NCBI RefSeq assembly: GCF_037975245.1
Contig: NC_092583.1
Span: forward strand, 14,983,264 to 15,047,263
Source of the DNA: Apostichopus japonicus
Lineage: Eukaryota > Echinodermata > Holothuroidea > Aspidochirotida > Stichopodidae
DNA: 64,000 nucleotides
Direction of reading: 5' to 3'
A program made the translations under genes and the position numbers. Position 1 is the first letter of the stretch, and every line of letters starts with the position of its first letter. Under the pieces are notes generated by a model that was not told the origin of the DNA, did not search any database, and saw only the letters and a program-made list of their open reading frames with translations. Shown piece after piece: positions 57,107-64,000 of this stretch.

Positions 57107-60100
57107 GTATGGTTAAAGTGGGGAGTTTGCTTGAATGGGACTTAGCGGCCGTTCTGGCTTTCTTCATTGCCTCGTGTTACATTGTTTGTTTTTGGATGAT
57201 TTGAGCATGGTTGCTGAAAAGACCAAATTATTAGACATGACGAAGATGAAACCTTAAGAGTTTTGACTCTACTGAAGAAGGACATAAAACTTCCTCCAGA
57301 TGTTTACCATATATATGGAATCGTTTTGCTGTGTAACATTCCCAACATGCATGGTTGACTTGACAGCATGCTCTCGCAAGACACTATTATTTTCACCGCA
57401 TGATGATTTTTGTTTACATGTTTTGACAGAAAGACATTTCTGGAAGATGTTCTGTTCATCATTGTTTTTCATTCTCTGTTTCTATCCTTGTGAAAATATG
57501 GTTACATAATTAAAGCTTTGTTATTGTGGTGCACTGCACAGTGGATGTACAACTGAAACTCTTTAAAACTCATAAACACAAAAAATGAGATAAGACTAGA
57601 ACATTTCACAATTTTCTGTTTACTAAAGTGAAAGATGATGATGATGCTGCTTTTGTTCAGCTTTAAAATATGTTAAGGAATGTATCCTTACCTATTAAAA
57701 TGTATAATTCAGTAGTACAACCATGGGCAAAATTGTCCAAATCCAATGTAAAACAAAACCACCAATGTGTGGAAGATGTTACAAAACTATTTACATATTC
57801 CACTGTACATATTTGTCAAAAGTTGTCAACTTTGGTAATGACATAAATAATGATCTTAAGGATCATGGTCTTCTGATGGAAATAAAATTTACCTATTCTA
57901 AAGATGTGATTTCATAAATCTCACACTGTAAAGAAGCATTCATCTGTTAGTTTTGTTTAGAAAACAATCGTCCTTCTGTTACATGTTTTGATTGGTTACC
58001 AACAACTTACGATTAACCATATGTGAGGATTTGTTAAAGTTCTGGCAATGTTAATAGATATTTAAATGTCTCCAAGTCAGTAAGGTACACATTTTCATTC
58101 TGTTTATAACTGTTGTTTGAAATTTTCTTCTACACTTTGTATTTTGTTCTTTTCTGCACATTACTAACTCTAATTGTGTTAATATTTTACAGTTGTTCTG
58201 TTGAATGACATTTGTGTTTGTTTATACGTGACTTTGCATATTAGGTATCAGTCACAAACTCTATGAATAGTTGACATTGTTTCATACTAAATAAAGGTGT
58301 AATTTGCAATAGAAATTGCTGTTTCATTGCTAGACTTTCCCTCTTAACATTTGTTAATTCAACTATTCTGTTAACCTTTACCAAAAGTTGACAGATATTT
58401 TTGGCCATTTTATAAAGTAACCTGTTGACAGTTGTCACTGTTGCAAAGGTACCTTGTTTGTGACATTTTAGAGCATGAACATGTGACACATGTACTTACT
58501 ATTAATAGTTTGTGAGAAGATTGTTTCATACGTCTTCATATCTTTCATTCATACCTTCGTTTTAACCAGTTCAAAATGTGTTTGAGGCTCAAATTTAGAA
58601 GTTCAGTCAATTAGTTATACAACCTAAATCAAAATATGAAACAATCATTAAATGTATCCAAGTCTATAATCATAATTTGAAACTGATCACTTGCTAAGAC
58701 ATAATTTACATAAGTGAAACAAAATCAACAATGCTTTAGCTTTAAAATTAACTTTCCATGATAGAAATTTAACAGTAAGATATCAAGTGCCCAGTGTTGC
58801 ATTGGACAAGCAAGAAAGGTCATTTAGTATCGCATAGTAAAATAGCTATGTTGCTACACAGATTCAGAGAAAGAACAGCATTTACATTATAACCTACTGA
58901 ACATTCTTCTTCTTTTCTTTTTGGTGTTTTAACAAAATTACTTAAATATACAAAAAGCAATGTAAATTATAAGTCACTAAGTAATTTCCATGACAAATAT
59001 TCCTTCCTTTGTTTTGTTAAATAGTGTATTGAGTTGGTTACTTCTTTTGAGACAAAAGTTTGATAAATGCTATTTGGTATTTTGCCATTTAATATTATGA
59101 AAGCAGCACTGTAATGAAATGAAGTTTATAATTTCTAATCCTTAACTTTGTTTCAATATCAAACTTCAAAATTGCCACAAAAAGAGAGCTAATTATAACT
59201 TGCACGATGCTTGCAAAGTATGTGGTGCTCAATTACAGAAAACCTGAAATTTTAAATCTGTAGATTTAGGTTCTTGTACCAAAATTGGTAATGTGATGTC
59301 ATAGCAAATTATTTTTGTAATCTGAAATCTAATCTCATATTTGTTTGTTTGTTACTTGGACTCATCACAATGAGATGACACTGAGGTGTTTTTGTGAAGC
59401 TTAAAGAAATTTGTAAATAAGCTTTTGAACTGGTAGGATTGTTGAAATAAAAAACCATTGCTGTATTCCTTTCTTTGTGTAAATAGTTAATAAATAATGG
59501 GTCCAAACTACATGACCAATTTATAACATCGTAACTTTATGATATTCATCTAAGTTTCTACTTACTAGTATTCAAAATTTATGTATTCATGAAACAAAAT
59601 TCCTTCACCTGTTAAGCCAAGATCTCAAATGTTTCCAAATTTTGGATATTTGTGAGTTTGACATTTAACTTGAATTATCAGTATTAACCTGAACTATACA
59701 AAAATATAATCACAAAATATAACCAATCTTTTATTATAGCCAGTTTCAAGTTTAGATACAAAAAAGAATTTAAATGTGTCATGGTACATTAGTGATGCTA
59801 ACTTCGTGTCTTTCAACTGTTTAAAGAAGAAGACTTTGTGACTTGAATGTAATCTCCCATTTTTTTTTCTTGTGTAATCATGTACTCTTTTTTTACACCA
59901 AGCAAAAACATATGTACTTTGTTATTGTGAGAATCAAGAGAGATGATCCAACAGTGAAGTAGCAACCCTAATATCTGTTTTGTTTGCTTGTTTCTTTTGT
60001 GTGTCATGTTATGTCCTGTGTGTTCATCACTACTAATTTAATGCAAAATAAGATCTACTACCATAATCACTTAATTCCTCTCAATCCCCCACCCCCCTTG

Positions 60101-62008
60101 AAAAAAAATATTTAAAATATTTGCTTTTCTAAATTTAGTAATGGTCAGGGATAAATATGAAAATCTACATTCCATTAAGAGGCTAATGTTCTCAAAATCA
60201 ACAGCATATATTCCAATATGAAGGATATGATACTTTCCAGTTTGATTAGATGCATTCCAATACAAAATTATTGTAATGCCCTTATAAACCTTGGTGGAAT
60301 GTATCCCCAACGACAAAGCTATGTTCGGACTTGTAATTTGACAATGTAGGTTGATTGAAAAACAGTTGCATTGAAAGAATGAGATTAATATAAGGCATTC
60401 CAGTTGAATCTTTAAGCATGCCAATATAATGAAATATCTATGCTAATAGGGTAGGATACGCTCACAAATTTAAGAAAAACATTTCCGTATTTGTAACTGG
60501 ATATCTTTACGTAGAAAAGGTTTTGGTTGCCATGCAACTAAGATACTTTGTTCAAACTTCGATGTGTGTATGTAGCATTATTTTATCGGTTTGAAAATCA
60601 CATATTGTCTTGATTTAATGTTTCAAGAGAAATACCAGATCACTTTGTAGTGTAATGAGTTCCACATCATGTGGCAGCATGTTTTCATAGTGTCCATTTT
60701 CAACAATGTGCATTTGACATTAATCTAACAGCATGCACAGTGACACATCATGATATCCATACAAGATTTCTCGAAATTGACATCCACTTTTCCGGTGAGT
60801 CACGCAACACGCAACATTTGTTCTCGGAAATTCACAACTTTACTCATATCACAGGATGATTAATTTGCAGTAGAAAATTTGTTAATACAGAGTAATTTCT
60901 GGTGAAGAGTTGAAAACAGAATTCTGTTTGAAAAAGAACCTGCCTTGACGAAATATATAACTACAGGGGTTCATGCTGCTTCAGTGGACATATATCCCTT
61001 GCTGATATGACAGCATCTATGATTAGAGAGAAACTCAAAATGTTGTACTACAAATCTGTTTGTTACATGATGCAGCTAGAGCCATTACTATTTTCTTTTG
61101 GATGGTAGTTAAACACCATCGATGCTATCAGAATGTTAATATGATACATTGACATCCTGCAAGTATAGTTCAGGTAAGATCTTATATAGGATTTAAATTG
61201 TACACATGGGAAGATTAAAGGAAAGGTACTTGATATAGAGCAACAGATTCCTTGGGTCCTAGAGTCAGAGCCCCCCTTTGCTGCCTAACTATCATGAGCA
61301 GTTGCTTACTAGTTAAGTCTTGGTGGACTTCAAATAGGGCATTCTAGATTTCTTAGTAGGTGACCATTCAACTTGCGAGCAGACAGATGTGGTAAGTTTT
61401 GATGGGTAGGTAAACGTTCTAGTAAATAAATAAAAGATATGATAATGGTAAGGTGTCATCGCATTACGATGGCTTAAAAGGCCCTTGTCAAAAAGTGTTT
61501 TCATATGCCACTTTTCTTTTAATACTTTTCTTTTTTAATACTTTAAATAAAAAATGGAATGATAAGATGTTGATACTTTCTTTTAGGCCTCTTTTGTGTA
61601 AAGGTCATCACTTTTTCCCAAAGTATGCTCCAATTTCCCCTCACTTCAAAATGTCTTGAAATAATCTGAGAATCAACTTCTCCTGGAGAGCACTTTTGAA
61701 AAGTTGTAGCAAGGTATTGTATACTACAGTTTGGAGGTAAAAGAGATGACCTTTAATCATAGTTGAAGTGAAAGCAGGATACATAATGCTAGTTTCACTA
61801 AGTAATCCCTTAAAATAACATTTTGAAACTGATATTGGGAATAGCTTAGATAGAGTGGTTACAAGAATAGTTACGAATAGAGTGTAAATGCTATGCGTTG
61901 TGTAATGCAGTTTTAGTACCTTGATAGATAAACAAAAGCTCTTTCACTGGTTACTTATCTGAAACAACTAACAATTATTGCTTCCTTTATTCCATGTGTC
62001 ACTTCCAG
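57107..62008 (+). other. Longest intron in the window (4902 bp)
   Basis: AT-rich phase-1 intron; acceptor gtgtcacttccag at 62008. I searched the + strand by eye for more PEVK micro-exons after acceptor-like sites (for example 58191 and 60991), and all hit stops without a donor in phase. No RNA gene or mobile element seen. Very short exons could still be missed. Confidence 0.65.
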
Positions 62009-64000
62009 AGGATGTTGTTCCAACCATAGAAATCTTGGTTAAACCTGAAGATGCCCCTGAGGTGTATGATATAGTTTCCACAGAATCTCCAGTTACGGAA
62101 GAACATCCATCTATTACCATTGAGGATATTCAGCAACAAGAGATACAGGTAGAGATACAACAAGACCAGGTATCTGTGGAAGAAGTAAAGGTACCAAAGA
62201 AACCACTGATTGCTGCTGCTGAGGCTCCTGTTGATGCACCAGATGATGGTATTGAGCAAGTAATTTTAGAGAAGGCCCCAGAAGAGCAAGCTGAAATTTC
62301 TATAGAAGTCGTTGAGAAGGGAGCACCAGTTGAGAGGCAACCTGACATGCCTGAAGAAATGCCTGAGGTGGTTGTCCAAGAACATGGGCCTGTTGAAGAA
62401 AAGTTATCTGCTCCTGTAATCAAAGTCAAGGTTGGACAAGAAGAAAAAACCAAACCTAAAGTGAAACCATCCATTCAAGAAGCATCTGAAGAAGATGAGT
62501 TCCCAGCAGTCTTCAAGTTGAAAAAGAAACCCAAGACAAAACCTACAGCAGAAGAGGCAGAAGTTGAAGTTTCTGTGACCAAGAAACCAGAAGAAGTGGA
62601 AGCAAAATTGACTTTAAAACCAAAATTCTCCAAACCAGAAGAAGTTCAAGTCACAATCGCACCAGAGGAAGAGACACCTCTTGAAGTTACTGAAGATCAA
62701 CCTCAAGAAAGTGCACCTGTAGTAGAAGATATTCCAATAGAAGCACCTGCTCCAGTGGAAGAAGAAAAACCAGTCACACAAGAGAAACCAGAAAAAGTAG
62801 AAGTAACTCTTGCTGTTGAGGAGAAGCCTCAACAGGAAATAGAGGTTACCATTCAACCAGAAGAAGAAGTTCCAGTGGAAGAAAAGCCAGTTGAAGAGGT
62901 TCCTGTAGACAAAAAGCCTGTTGAAGAGGTTCCTGTAACTGAGGAAGCACCAGAAATGGTTGAGGTGACTATACCCACAGAGGAGAAACCCCATGAGGAA
63001 ATAGAAATCACTCTCAAGCCGGATGAGGAAGCCCCTGTCGAGGAGGAAAAACCCTCTGCTCCTGGATTCAAAGTCACGGTTGGACAAGAAGAAAAAACCA
63101 AACCTAAAATGAAGCCATCCATTCAGGAAGCACCTGAAGAAGATGAGTTCCCAGCAGTCTTCAAGCTGAAAAAGAAACCCAAGACAAAACCTACAGCAGA
63201 AGAGGCAGAAGTTGAAGTTTCTGTGACCAAGAAACCAGAAGAAGTGGAAGCAAAATTGACTTTAAAACCAAAATTCTCCAAACCAGAAGAAGTTCAAGTC
63301 ACAATTGCACCAGAGGAAGAGACACCTCTTGAAGTTACTGAAGATCAACCTCAAGAAAGTGCACCTGTAGTAGAAGATATTCCAATAGAAGCACCTGCTC
63401 CAGTGGAAGAAGAAAAACAGGTCACACAAGAGAAACCAGAAAAGGTAGAAGTAACTCTTGCTGTTGAGGAGAAGCCTCAACAGGAAATAGAAGTTACCAT
63501 TCAACCAGAAGAAGAAGTTCCGGTGGAAGAAAAGCCAGTTGAAGAGGTTCCTGTAGACAAAAAGCGTGATGAAGAGGTTCCTGTAACTGAGGAAGCACCA
63601 GAAAAGGTTGAGGTGACTATACCCACAGAGGAGAAACCCCAAGAGGAAATAGAAATCACTCTCAAGCCGGATGAGGAAGCCCCAGTCGAGGAGGAAAAAC
63701 CCTCTGCTCCTGGATTCAAAGTCACGGTTGGACAAGAAGAAAAAACCAAACCTAAAATGAAGCCATCCATTCAGGAAGCACCTGAAGAAGATGAGTTCCC
63801 AGCAGTCTTCAAGTTGAAAAAGAAACCCAAGACAAAACCTACAGCAGAAGAGGCAGAAGTTGAAGTTCCTGTGACCAAGAAACCAGAAGAAGTGGAAGCA
63901 AAATTGACTTTAAAACCAAAATTCTCCAAACCAGAAGAAGTTCAAGTCACAATCGCACCAGAGGAAGAGACACCTCTTGAAGTTACTGAAGATCAACCTC
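62009..64000 (+). CDS. Titin-like long PEVK exon with 216-aa repeats, 5' part
   Basis: Acceptor cacttccag at 62008, phase 1; the frame stays open to the right edge (663 full codons), so the exon end is outside. Residues 1-160 start with VVPTIEILVKPEDAPE and a Gln-rich patch (IQQQEIQVEIQQDQ). Then 216-residue repeats begin. Composition is Glu, Pro, Val and Lys in alternation (KPEEVEAKLTLKPKF, KPEKVEVTLAVEEKP), with basic FKLKKKPKTKP segments once per repeat. It has the highest Lys content of the long exons, so it is the best candidate for a classic PEVK spring. No folded domain is seen. Confidence 0.9.
62494..64000 (+). repeat. 648-bp (216-aa) tandem PEVK repeats, at least 2.3 copies
   Basis: The gatgagttcccagcagtctt word recurs at 62494, 63142 and 63790, exactly 648 bp apart. 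Copies 1 and 2 differ at only a few bases (for example KPVEEVPVTEE versus KRDEEVPVTEE, EMVEVT versus EKVEVT). Each unit contains about three weaker internal cycles of the KPExVEVTL(x)n-EEE type. The array continues beyond the window. Confidence 0.95.

Noticed and set aside
1-64000. Twitchin/projectin, obscurin or nebulin identity for the gene
   Set aside because: There is no kinase domain, no Ig-Fn3 super-repeat, no DH-PH pair and no nebulin-type repeats; PEVK plus Ig plus SH3 plus few Fn3 fits a titin/sallimus-type gene better. Exons outside the window could still change this.

Overview
The window looks like the interior of one giant muscle-type gene, read entirely on the + strand, in an invertebrate animal genome. 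I traced 30 exons (about 32.2 kb, close to 10,740 codons) separated by AT-rich GT-AG introns. Neither the start codon and promoter nor the final stop and poly(A) site is inside the window. The encoded protein is of the titin/connectin type, closest in make-up to invertebrate titins such as sallimus (D-titin): about 20 I-set immunoglobulin domains (one cut by the left edge), one SH3 domain, one fibronectin type III domain, and very long Glu/Pro/Val/Lys-rich (PEVK-like) and acidic segments. No kinase domain is present. The species cannot be fixed from the sequence; an invertebrate bilaterian is as far as I would go.

Layout. (1) 1-19132: a tandem array in which one exon plus its intron is repeated. 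Each exon holds an acidic PEVK-like spring plus one Ig domain. There is one partial exon and six complete ones, with near-identical exons and introns. Exon length changes in whole 363-bp (121-aa) steps, and the last exon is expanded to eight such repeats. (2) 20138-26590: a small PEVK-like exon and a 4.8-kb exon with two further repeat families, ending in an Ig domain. (3) 26947-30012: two Ig domains, each split by a phase-0 intron. (4) 30888-37892: a 7.0-kb exon encoding 2335 residues, mostly acidic, with seven copies of a 128-aa repeat and one Ig domain. (5) 40226-46236: Ig, Ig, a true PEVK exon, SH3, Ig, a short linker exon, Ig. (6) 48621-52440: a 58-codon exon of unknown type, then four Ig domains. 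(7) 55483-57106: Ig, Fn3 and a 20-residue PEVK micro-exon. (8) 62009 to the right edge: an open PEVK exon built of 648-bp (216-aa) repeats.

Gene logic. Of 29 introns, 25 are phase 1, three are phase 0 and cut Ig domains, and one is phase 2. Nearly every exon is therefore symmetric and can be skipped, duplicated or lost without changing frame. This explains both the tandem growth of the first 19 kb and the likely scope for alternative splicing of spring length. Ig and Fn3 modules would give folded links, PEVK and acidic repeats would give extensible segments, and the SH3 domain could dock proline-rich partners.

The most notable items are the spring-plus-Ig exon array with step-wise length changes and a mosaic recombination junction, the acidic 128-aa repeat exon, and a short exon at 48621-48794 recognised from splice sites and frame alone. 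I saw no tRNA, rRNA, CRISPR array or mobile element. All exon boundaries were set by hand from frame, phase and splice motifs, with no transcript data.
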